A DNA stretch of 5,504 nt, from NCBI GenBank assembly GCA_030147335.1, contig JASKZZ010000216.1, positions 1-5,504 on the forward strand. The letters run 5' to 3'. Both the position numbers and the translations under genes were made by a program. Position 1 is the stretch's first letter; each line of letters begins with the position of its first letter. This stretch comes from Herpetosiphonaceae bacterium (GTDB lineage: Bacteria > Chloroflexota > Chloroflexia > Chloroflexales > Kallotenuaceae). Shown piece after piece: positions 1 to 5,244 of this stretch. The notes under the pieces are model-generated. The model did not search any database. It was not told where the DNA came from and was given only the letters and a program-made list of their open reading frames with translations.

Positions 1-826
1 GCTTGAGCCACTCGCCACGTACTTCAGAAACCATCAAAATACGATTGCGGTTGACTTTACGAACAATCGCGAAGTTGCCGCCTGGTCCTGATCGTACGTT
101 TGCGATTGCTGATGTAACCGTGCCACGCAGTTCCGGTAACGGTGGAGGCGTTTCCCATCCACTTGCCGGCTTGGATCTGAGGAAACGCAGCACACCCTCG
201 GCCACGCCGCGCGCCAATCGATCCGCTTGTTGTGTCATCAGCTGACGGTCACGTGGATTGGTCAGGTAGCCCATTTCAAGGATAACACCGGGAGTATAGT
301 TTGAGATTGCGTGATTGAAGCGACGACTGCTCAACGCGTAGTAGCCGCGCATATTGCTGCTGATACGTCCGCCATCCCAGGCGAGGCCGGACGCGGGACC
401 ATATTCTGCGCGCAACGCATTAACCAATGCGGTCGAGGCCGACCAATCGCGCCAATGACCGGAAGCTTTGAATCCGGTCATACGGGTACTAGCGTTGCCG
501 TCGGCGTGTATCGAAACAAACGCGTCGGCGAGGTAGTTTTGCGGAACTGTGGCCGGCAGAACATCCACCGCTACTCCGGCGTCGCGCAGGTAACCCGCAG
601 CTCGCTGTGCAACGTCAAGGTTGACCTGAAACTCGCGTACGCCACCCGCTGCCGCACCGGTACTGCCCCGTAAGCTTCGTAACTCGTCGGGTAATTCTTT
701 TGATCGCCAGTGCCCCGCCTGCAATCCAACTCGCCATTCTGTTGCCGCGCGTGCAGGCGCTGACCATCCTAGTGTGGCAACAACCAGCGCAAGGCCAAGC
801 ACTCGCACAGCTAATCCAGTTTTCAT
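1..826 (-). CDS. N-acetylmuramoyl-L-alanine amidase (Amidase_3) with C-terminal SH3b domain, partial
   Basis: This is a secreted zinc amidase predicted to cut the bond between N-acetylmuramic acid and the stem peptide of peptidoglycan during wall remodelling or cell separation. The start at 826 is followed by 275 codons without a stop, and the 3' end lies outside the window. Residues 1-27 form a signal peptide with an ARA cleavage site. The Amidase_3 domain spans about 31-217. Expected zinc ligands are H39 (QAGHW), E65 (GVREFQVNL) and H107 (VSIHADG). The catalytic glutamate is E184 in VILEMGYLTN. A linker (WETPPPLPE, 224-232) leads to a bacterial SH3 domain from about 233 (ANVRSGPGGNF), presumably for wall binding, which is cut by the window edge. 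The first zinc motif departs from the usual DAGHGG, and the E65-to-H107 interval is short for the family, so this is a compact variant. It is transcribed divergently from the gene at 1166. Family assignment is secure; physiological role is inferred. Confidence 0.93.
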   Translation of the reverse strand, partial: MKTGLAVRVLGLALVVATLGWSAPARAATEWRVGLQAGHWRSKELPDELRSLRGSTGAAAGGVREFQVNLDVAQRAAGYLRDAGVAVDVLPATVPQNYLADAFVSIHADGNASTRMTGFKASGHWRDWSASTALVNALRAEYGPASGLAWDGGRISSNMRGYYALSSRRFNHAISNYTPGVILEMGYLTNPRDRQLMTQQADRLARGVAEGVLRFLRSKPASGWETPPPLPELRGTVTSAIANVRSGPGGNFAIVRKVNRNRILMVSEVRGEWLK

Positions 827-833
827 TTTGCAA

Positions 834-841
834 TCCTACCC
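834..841 (-). promoter_or_regulatory. Ribosome binding site of the amidase gene
   Basis: On the minus strand GGGTAGGA lies 7 bases upstream of the ATG at 826-824. This and the signal peptide that begins directly at that ATG decide the start codon. No in-frame start with a better site is evident further upstream. Confidence 0.65.
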
Positions 842-947
842 TTTGTGGTTCCAACACATGTACATATCGTAGCGGGGATGGTTCAGTCCGTGGACAGCGC
901 TCAATAACTTACCAAACTACCAGACTCCGTTAGTGTACAAAGTTTAG

Positions 948-981
948 CTGAGAATTACCTGAGAATGGCTGCGGCTCTCAG
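948..981. repeat. CTGAGAAT direct repeat with inverted partner
   Basis: CTGAGAAT occurs at 948-955 and again at 959-966, an 11-base period that is about one helical turn. The second copy also pairs as CTGAGA (959-964) with TCTCAG (976-981) across an 11-base loop. The arrangement could be an operator for a dimeric regulator of either divergent gene, lying about 70-100 bases upstream of the rightward -35 element. It could equally be chance, because the units are short. Confidence 0.35.
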
Positions 982-1049
982 CGAGACAACGCCCGATTAC
1001 GGATAGGTCTTCCGGCAGCCGAAATATACTTCTATCGGTTACCTATTAT

Positions 1050-1078
1050 TTGGCCGAGTTCTATGTGTTAAATATAGT
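1050..1078 (+). promoter_or_regulatory. Candidate sigma-70-type promoter for the transglutaminase-like gene
   Basis: TTGGCC (1050-1055) and TATAGT (1073-1078) are separated by exactly 17 bases in an AT-rich stretch. Transcription would begin near 1085 and leave a leader of about 80 bases before the start at 1166. The match is to the general vegetative consensus; the organism's own consensus is not known to me. Confidence 0.5.
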
Positions 1079-1153
1079 ATAAGTTTATCTCCACATCAAT
1101 CCAAATCATCCATCCGTTCGCCTTGTTAACAGCCACAACCCCGTGCACAATCT

Positions 1154-1160
1154 AAGGAGG
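1154..1160 (+). promoter_or_regulatory. Strong Shine-Dalgarno site of the transglutaminase-like gene
   Basis: AAGGAGG lies 5 bases before the ATG at 1166. It is the strongest ribosome binding site in the window and fixes this start codon. Confidence 0.85.
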
Positions 1161-1165
1161 CACCG

Positions 1166-1807
1166 ATGCCCCACCGCGCCCTCTGGCTGACGTTGCTTTG
1201 GACGTTGTTCGTGCTTTACCCCAACCCTGCTCGCCTTGTTGTATCAACAGTACACGCGTGGAACCCCGTTATTGATCCCGATGCTGTACGCGATCTTGCC
1301 GCAACCCTTCCCGACGATCCACGTTTGATTGAAGCAGCGGTTAACAGCACGCTCGTGCCCTATGCCGTTCCATGGGAAAGCTATGGCGTACCATGGTATT
1401 TTCCAACACCCGCCGAAGTGTTAGCGCTTGGTCAGGGTGATTGTCAAGGACGGGCAGTGGTTCTGGTTAGTTTGTTGCGCGCAAAGGGTATTGATGCGAC
1501 GTTAGCGGGGTCGTTTGACCATATCTGGGTAGAATATCCCGGCAAATACGCGACACCACAAGAAAACGCAGCCATAGCAATCGTTGCCCAACAGCCAAGC
1601 GGTGAATATCAGTTCCGCTGGCCTGAGCTGATTGAGTGGCGCGCATCGTGGGAGATTGAGCGTTCGTATTTTTGGGATGCTATGCCTCGTGGACGCTGGT
1701 GGCTGCTTTTGGTTGGCTGGATGGTCATTGGTGGGTGGCATGCGCGGCCATTGCGGCGAAGGCTGGAACTGCTGCGAGCAAATGTTCAACAGCCAGCGGC
1801 TGCCTAG
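1166..1807 (+). CDS. Membrane-tethered transglutaminase-like cysteine protein
   Basis: A 213-residue protein with a transglutaminase-like (papain-fold) core. An N-terminal hydrophobic segment (about 5-18) is a signal sequence or anchor. A second membrane segment (about 178-191, WWLLLVGWMVIGGW) is followed by a basic tail (R194, R197-R199), which places the tail inside and residues 20-177 outside the membrane. The core carries the family's cysteine motif, GQGDCQGRAVVLVSLLRAKG, with C93 as the probable nucleophile. The histidine motif FDHIWVEY contributes H119. The usual third acidic residue in a DP motif after the histidine is not obvious; E123, E133 and E154 are candidates. Known members are peptidases, protein cross-linkers or inactive scaffolds, so the substrate cannot be named. 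The gene appears to stand alone, with its own promoter and a strong ribosome binding site. The fold assignment is fairly sure, but catalytic activity is an inference. Confidence 0.82.
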   Translation: MPHRALWLTLLWTLFVLYPNPARLVVSTVHAWNPVIDPDAVRDLAATLPDDPRLIEAAVNSTLVPYAVPWESYGVPWYFPTPAEVLALGQGDCQGRAVVLVSLLRAKGIDATLAGSFDHIWVEYPGKYATPQENAAIAIVAQQPSGEYQFRWPELIEWRASWEIERSYFWDAMPRGRWWLLLVGWMVIGGWHARPLRRRLELLRANVQQPAAA

Positions 1808-1825
1808 CAACGGCTAAAGAAGCGC

Positions 1826-2197
1826 TTACGCCACCCCAAGCATTCGACGTACCCGGTTGAGCAACTCCTCGGGATGAAACGGCTTGAGCATGAACTCAGT
1901 GCGCTCGATATTTGTCTCGGTCATCATGTCGCGAGGAGCGCCATAGCCGGTTACAAATAAAATCGGCAGATGCCGTGTATTGGGCAAAATACGTAGCTGT
2001 TCGGCTGCTGCAATACCATTAACGCCTGGCATCTCAATATCAAGAATGATCAGGTCCGGATCAAGTGTCAGCGCTCGCTCAACCACGGTCTCCCCATCCG
2101 TTACAGTGCTGCATGTATATCCTGCATTGTGAAGCATCTGCGATATCCACATGCGCTGCCATGGCTCGTCGTCGGCGATCAATATTACATTACTCAC
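1826..2197 (-). CDS. Single-domain response regulator (CheY-like receiver)
   Basis: A 123-residue protein consisting only of a receiver domain, so it probably signals through protein-protein contacts or phosphotransfer rather than by binding DNA. The acidic pair D9-D10 (LIADDEP) binds magnesium. D53 (LIILDIEMPGVNG) is the phosphoacceptor. T83 (FVTGYG) and K105 (MLKPFHPEELL) complete the switch. I place the start at the GTG 2197-2195, because CAGGAG sits 9 bases upstream and the receiver's first strand begins at once. An in-frame ATG at 2245 would add 16 residues that look nothing like a receiver, and it lacks a ribosome binding site. No histidine kinase is adjacent, so the partner is unknown. 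It lies downstream of the M32 peptidase gene on the same strand, but the 209-base gap suggests a promoter of its own. It converges on the transglutaminase-like gene with an 18-base gap. Confidence 0.93.
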   Translation of the reverse strand: MSNVILIADDEPWQRMWISQMLHNAGYTCSTVTDGETVVERALTLDPDLIILDIEMPGVNGIAAAEQLRILPNTRHLPILFVTGYGAPRDMMTETNIERTEFMLKPFHPEELLNRVRRMLGVA

Positions 2198-2206
2198 GAT
2201 ACACAA

Positions 2207-2212
2207 CTCCTG
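2207..2212 (-). promoter_or_regulatory. Ribosome binding site that decides the GTG start of the response regulator
   Basis: CAGGAG on the minus strand ends 9 bases before the GTG at 2197-2195. The upstream ATG at 2245-2243 is preceded by TAGCTCTTGCT, with no purine-rich site, so the GTG is preferred. Confidence 0.7.
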
Positions 2213-2268
2213 GTGTGTGGCGCATGGCCGGTATAAGCGTAGCATAGCAAGAGCTACTGGTTCATGTC

Positions 2269-2360
2269 GTACGGTACACCTTAGTACCTACCTTAAGGGC
2301 TATCGGCAAAAGGACAAACGAGCAATTAATGCAATGAGAAGTGTTGTACTGTGAGGTACC
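2269..2360. repeat. GTAC motif cluster: two GTAC-N6-GTACC units
   Basis: Within 92 bases the palindrome GTAC appears five times, at 2269, 2274, 2284, 2346 and 2356. Two pairs share the form GTAC-N6-GTACC (2274-2288 and 2346-2360), each with a 10-base period. The unit at 2273-2288 is a full inverted repeat, GGTAC-N6-GTACC. The cluster lies between the M32 peptidase stop and the response regulator start, so it is well placed to act as operator sites for the regulator gene. No known regulator is assigned. Confidence 0.45.
2281..2309 (-). promoter_or_regulatory. Weak candidate promoter for the response regulator
   Basis: On the minus strand TTGCCG (2309-2304) and TACTAA (2286-2281) are 17 bases apart, about 80 bases upstream of the GTG start. 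The hexamers match the vegetative consensus only partly. The -10 element would overlap the GGTAC-N6-GTACC inverted repeat, which would suit repression if both are real. Confidence 0.25.
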
Positions 2361-2406
2361 GACAAAATATGGTAGATCACTGTCAATAATCCGCCGGATT
2401 GTAGTT

Positions 2407-3912
2407 TTAGAGCTGATATAACTCGCCAAACTTGCCGCGCAAATAATGCATGTATGGCTCGATACTCAACTGCTGCCCGGTTGCACGTTCAACAAGTTCG
2501 GACGCTGTGTATTTACGACCGTGCTGATACACATGTTCTTGAAGCCAGCTGTGTAGTGCTCCAAATGATCCTGTAGCAATTTCTTCACGTATTGCTGGCC
2601 TTGCACGCAGCGCACTATCGAAGAACTGAGCGCTCATAATGTTTCCAAGTGCATAGCCTTGAAATGCTCCGCCAATGAGCCCACCATACCAATGCACGTC
2701 TTGCAGCACGCCGTCACGATCATTGGGTACGACAATGCCAAGGTCCGACTGGTAGCGTGCTCGCCAGGCTTCCGGCAGATCCTGTATTCGCAGCTTACCC
2801 TCAAGTAGCTCCAGCTCAAGGTCGAAGCGGATAATGATGTGCAGGTTGTAGGTCACTTCATCTGCTTCTGTGCGAATAAGTGAACGCTCAACCTTGTTAA
2901 TGGCACGATAAAATGTGTCCAAGGAAACGCCGTCGAGCTGTTCGGGGAAGGTTTGCTGGAGCTTAGGATAAAAATGCTGCCAGAAGCCACGGCTGCGCCC
3001 CACAATGTTTTCCCATAACCGCGACTGACTTTCATGCACACCGCTTGACGTTCCTCCCGCGAGCGGCGTGCCGTCATAGTCCATGCGAATACCCTGCTCA
3101 TACATTGCGTGGCCGGCTTCGTGTGCTGTTCCAAACAAGCCTTCGCTAAGGTCTTGCTCGTTGAAACGCGTCGTGATTCGTACATCACCCAGCGAAAATT
3201 TGGTCATAAAGGGATGATGTGTTTTATCTTGCCGACCACGGTCCAGGTCGTAGCCGAAGCGCTTAATCACGTCGAAACCGAATGCCCACTGTGCCGATTC
3301 GGGGTAAAACTGCTTCAAGCAAGAGTCATTGATCGGTGATTGGCTGGTAAGCGCTTCGACAAGCGGTACCAGCTCCTTCCGCAACTCACCAAAAATTGTT
3401 CGCACAGATGATGCCGTCATACCATAATCGCTCATATCAATGAGTGGATCGGCAATATGCGTGTAGCCGGGAAAGAACTCGGCGACGCGACGACTGAGGT
3501 CAAGCGTCTTTTCCAGAAACGGCTGCATCATGGCAAAATCATTGTTGGGCCGTGCGGTTGTCCATGCTGTGAATGATGCCGCGGTATGACCGTATAGCTC
3601 AGCCACAAATTCCGGCGGCATGTTGACAGCTCGCTCATAATCGCGGCGGGTGACACGAATCAAGCCGGCATCATCCGAGTCATAGGGTTGCTGCTGCTCA
3701 TACGAGCGTAGATCATCAAGCAGGTGGCCAATCACTGGATCGATAAACTTTGTATGGGCAAGCCGGCCCAGTGTTGCAAGCTGACGTCCTCGTGCTGCCG
3801 CGCCACCTGGAGGCATGTACGTTTCTTGATCCCAACTCAAGACGGCGATAGCTGACTCTAGGTCGTTGACTTCAAGCAGCCGGGTTTTGAGTTCTTGAAG
3901 CTTGGCTTCCAT
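2407..3912 (-). CDS. Metallocarboxypeptidase, peptidase family M32 (thermostable carboxypeptidase 1 type)
   Basis: A cytosolic zinc exopeptidase that removes C-terminal residues from peptides and takes part in peptide turnover. At 501 residues it has the usual length of the family and is complete. It lacks a signal peptide. The family's signature motifs occur in order: HPF (233-235), DVRIT (243-247), the zinc-binding HEAGH (H264, E265, H268), HESQS (293-297, with E294 as the expected third zinc ligand) and IRTEADE (346-352). The N-terminal VLSWDQETYMPPGGAAARG (24-42) is also typical of bacterial M32 enzymes. The ATG at 3912 is preceded by AAAGGA with a 6-base gap, which supports this start. 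It is transcribed divergently from the secreted protein at 4132, and a weak promoter lies at 3977-4005. No substituted key residue or frameshift is seen. The family assignment is very secure; the substrate preference is not visible from sequence. Confidence 0.97.
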   Translation of the reverse strand: MEAKLQELKTRLLEVNDLESAIAVLSWDQETYMPPGGAAARGRQLATLGRLAHTKFIDPVIGHLLDDLRSYEQQQPYDSDDAGLIRVTRRDYERAVNMPPEFVAELYGHTAASFTAWTTARPNNDFAMMQPFLEKTLDLSRRVAEFFPGYTHIADPLIDMSDYGMTASSVRTIFGELRKELVPLVEALTSQSPINDSCLKQFYPESAQWAFGFDVIKRFGYDLDRGRQDKTHHPFMTKFSLGDVRITTRFNEQDLSEGLFGTAHEAGHAMYEQGIRMDYDGTPLAGGTSSGVHESQSRLWENIVGRSRGFWQHFYPKLQQTFPEQLDGVSLDTFYRAINKVERSLIRTEADEVTYNLHIIIRFDLELELLEGKLRIQDLPEAWRARYQSDLGIVVPNDRDGVLQDVHWYGGLIGGAFQGYALGNIMSAQFFDSALRARPAIREEIATGSFGALHSWLQEHVYQHGRKYTASELVERATGQQLSIEPYMHYLRGKFGELYQL

Positions 3913-3918
3913 TTTCTT

Positions 3919-3924
3919 TCCTTT
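3919..3924 (-). promoter_or_regulatory. Ribosome binding site of the M32 carboxypeptidase
   Basis: AAAGGA on the minus strand lies 6 bases upstream of the ATG at 3912-3910, within a purine-only run. Confidence 0.65.
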
Positions 3925-3976
3925 GGCTTGCGATGGGTGACGAGCGCGTTGTGTGGCCTTCCATGATACCAGCGTT

Positions 3977-4005
3977 TTTATATCACGTCATCCAGTTATC
4001 AGAAT
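3977..4005 (-). promoter_or_regulatory. Tentative promoter of the M32 carboxypeptidase
   Basis: On the minus strand TATAAA (3982-3977), in the AT-rich context GATATAAAAAC, is a reasonable -10 element about 65 bases upstream of the start. The hexamer 17 bases further upstream (ATTCTG, 4005-4000) is a poor -35. The call rests mainly on the -10 element. Confidence 0.3.
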
Positions 4006-4062
4006 ACGAGGTTTATTAACATACCTCAGTATTCCAGCACAATCTCCGATACCACACGTCAG

Positions 4063-4092
4063 TTGTCGAACTTACCGATCGTCTGCTATACT
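4063..4092 (+). promoter_or_regulatory. Extended -10 promoter of the secreted-protein/DUF983 operon
   Basis: TTGTCG (4063-4068) and TATACT (4087-4092) are separated by 18 bases. The -10 is preceded by TG one base away (TGCTATACT), an extended -10 element. Transcription would start near 4099, leaving a leader of about 33 bases before the GTG at 4132. The site rules against a TTG start at 4063, which would fall inside the -35 hexamer. Confidence 0.6.
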
Positions 4093-4120
4093 CGCCTTCT
4101 TCGAGCTTGGCTTCAACAGC

Positions 4121-4125
4121 GAAGG
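4121..4125 (+). promoter_or_regulatory. Ribosome binding site before the GTG start at 4132
   Basis: GAAGG lies 6 bases before the GTG at 4132. It is moderate in strength, but with the promoter just upstream it supports this start over the in-frame TTG at 4063. Confidence 0.5.
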
Positions 4126-4131
4126 TGTGCT

Positions 4132-5244
4132 GTGTCCGAACAAACGCAGTTTCAATTGACCACCCACACGCGGAGCCGGCGATTACGCTGGTTGTTTTGG
4201 GCAATCATTTTGTCTTGGGCACTCATATTAGCTGTGCCGCCTCAAATTATGCATGCGCAGGATCAGCGCTGTTTCGAGAGCCAAAATCCGGCGATTACAT
4301 CCTGCATCACTGGACGGTTCCGCGAGTTCTGGGAGACGAATGGCGGGTTAAATGCTTTTGGCTACCCACTCGGTCCAGCAACAGGGCTGCCGACCGCCGA
4401 CGGCACCTACACAATCCAGTATTTTGAGCGTGCCCGCTTTGAGCTTCATCCTGAAAATGAGCCGCCATACGATGTATTGTTGGGCCGTCTGGGAGTCGAG
4501 CTGCTCAGTGCGCGTGGTCAAGATTGGACTACATTTGCTCCTGAGTCGGAAGCGGCTGCTTGTTTGTTTTGGGAAGAAACCCAACATAACATTTGCGGGC
4601 CTTTTCTTGATGCCTGGCGCTCTGCGGGTGTTCAGCTGGATGACGATTCCGAGCTAAAGGACGTTGAGCATCTTGCGCTGTGGGGCTTGCCTATCAGCAG
4701 TCCCCTGCCAACTACCACGGATGCAGGAATTGTGCTGACGCAGTGGTTTGAGCGGGCGCGGATCGAGCAGCAGCCGAATGGCGCAATAACATTTGGACGT
4801 TTGGGCGCCGAGCTACAACAAGCTCCTGCCGCGCCAAGAGCGGAGCCTCCAGCGCCAACGGCAGTACCTGCGGCGACGCCCAGCGCGCCGCCGCCACCAA
4901 GCGTCCCATTCCCGTCAGAACCATGTAACAGCAATGTGCCAACGCCGGCAGAAGGCTTGCAGCTTTGGATGGTCGATCCATCACCGTTGCGACGAACCGA
5001 TGCGGTAGCGTGCGTTCGACTGATCGTTGGAGGAACGGCGGCTAATGGTGCGAATGCAATCACGTATCGTTACCGTGGCACTGAACGACGTCCGTCGATT
5101 CCACAATCAACCGGTCGAGACGGCGTTGCCAGCTTTATCTTTTACATTGGCGAGGAGCCAGGTGGCGTGCGTATTCCGGTCGAGGCCGTGGTAACGTATC
5201 GCGGCGTTACCTACACTGCCTTCTCAGAATTTACACCGCAATGA
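4132..5244 (+). CDS. Secreted protein with two FWxxNGGL/FERARFE modules, Pro-rich linker and Ig-like C-terminal domain
   Basis: A 370-residue exported protein of unknown function. The signal peptide has a basic n-region (RSRRLR, 14-19), a hydrophobic core (20-35) and a probable cut after MHA at 42. Two related modules follow. Module 1 (47-125) contains C47/C58, FWETNGGLNAFGYPL, IQYFERARFE and LGRLGVEL. Module 2 (144-228) contains C144/C155, TQWFERARIE and FGRLGAEL. In both, two cysteines are exactly 11 residues apart, probably a disulfide formed outside the cell. Residues 231-264 are a linker with 14 prolines in 34 residues. Residues 265-370 carry C265 and C294 and beta-rich sequence that may be an Ig-like fold. 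I recall such modules in many Chloroflexia exported proteins and they recall LGFP-type wall-associated repeats, but that link is tentative. No catalytic motif is seen, so a binding or structural role is likelier. The start is the GTG at 4132: the signal peptide begins soon after, and the in-frame TTG at 4063 lies inside the promoter. The stop overlaps the DUF983 start. Confidence 0.85.
   Translation: MSEQTQFQLTTHTRSRRLRWLFWAIILSWALILAVPPQIMHAQDQRCFESQNPAITSCITGRFREFWETNGGLNAFGYPLGPATGLPTADGTYTIQYFERARFELHPENEPPYDVLLGRLGVELLSARGQDWTTFAPESEAAACLFWEETQHNICGPFLDAWRSAGVQLDDDSELKDVEHLALWGLPISSPLPTTTDAGIVLTQWFERARIEQQPNGAITFGRLGAELQQAPAAPRAEPPAPTAVPAATPSAPPPPSVPFPSEPCNSNVPTPAEGLQLWMVDPSPLRRTDAVACVRLIVGGTAANGANAITYRYRGTERRPSIPQSTGRDGVASFIFYIGEEPGGVRIPVEAVVTYRGVTYTAFSEFTPQ
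4270..4506 (+). repeat. Protein module 1 of the secreted protein
   Basis: Encodes residues 47-125. Landmarks are C-x10-C, FWETNGGLNAFGYPL, IQYFERARFE and LGRLGVEL. This is the better-conserved copy and keeps the complete NGGL...FGYPL core. Confidence 0.75.
4561..4815 (+). repeat. Protein module 2 of the secreted protein
   Basis: Encodes residues 144-228. It keeps C-x10-C, WGLPIS in place of FGYPL, TQWFERARIE and FGRLGAEL. The NGGL core has degenerated and is replaced by AGVQLDDDSELKDVEHLALW. DNA identity with module 1 is low, so the duplication is old. Confidence 0.7.

Larger units (their letters stand above)
827..1165. other. Divergent intergenic region, no gene
   Basis: This is a 339-base spacer between the leftward amidase and the rightward transglutaminase-like gene. 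I found no coding region, tRNA or other RNA gene in it. It holds ribosome binding sites at both ends, a candidate rightward promoter in the AT-rich part (1050-1078), and a small repeat cluster at 948-981. That cluster has two CTGAGAAT copies 11 bases apart and a CTGAGA/TCTCAG inverted pair. I looked for a leftward promoter for the amidase and found no convincing -35/-10 pair: TTGTAC at 940-935 has no matching -10, and TACGAT at 871-866 has no matching -35. Confidence 0.7.

Noticed and set aside
311..673. Plus-strand open frame of 120 codons
   Set aside because: It lies antisense to the amidase, whose frame shows a signal peptide, zinc ligands and a catalytic motif. The plus frame shows no recognisable domain and has no ribosome binding site.
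959..981. CTGAGA/TCTCAG hairpin as a terminator or riboswitch
   Set aside because: It has a 6-base stem, an 11-base loop and no T-run, and it sits between divergent genes where no terminator is needed. It is kept only as a possible operator.
1820..1827. AAGCGCTT palindrome at the response regulator stop
   Set aside because: Eight bases is too short to form a terminator stem, and no T-run follows. Chance is the simplest explanation.
2381..2386. Perfect TTGACA on the minus strand as a -35 element for the response regulator
   Set aside because: No -10-like hexamer lies 16-18 bases downstream. The AT-rich TATTTT is only 11 bases away.
2388..2400. AATCC-GCC-GGATT hairpin after the M32 stop as an intrinsic terminator
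   Set aside because: The stem is only 5 base pairs and is followed by ATTGACA on the minus strand, with no T-run.
2853..3188. Minus-strand open frame of 111 codons in the M32 peptidase region
   Set aside because: It is out of frame within the intact M32 gene, which carries every family motif across this stretch.
4632..5063. Minus-strand open frame of 143 codons
   Set aside because: It is the complement of the Pro/Ala-rich linker region of the secreted protein. Its Gly/Ala/Ser-rich composition is what an antisense reading of that region gives, and no ribosome binding site supports it.
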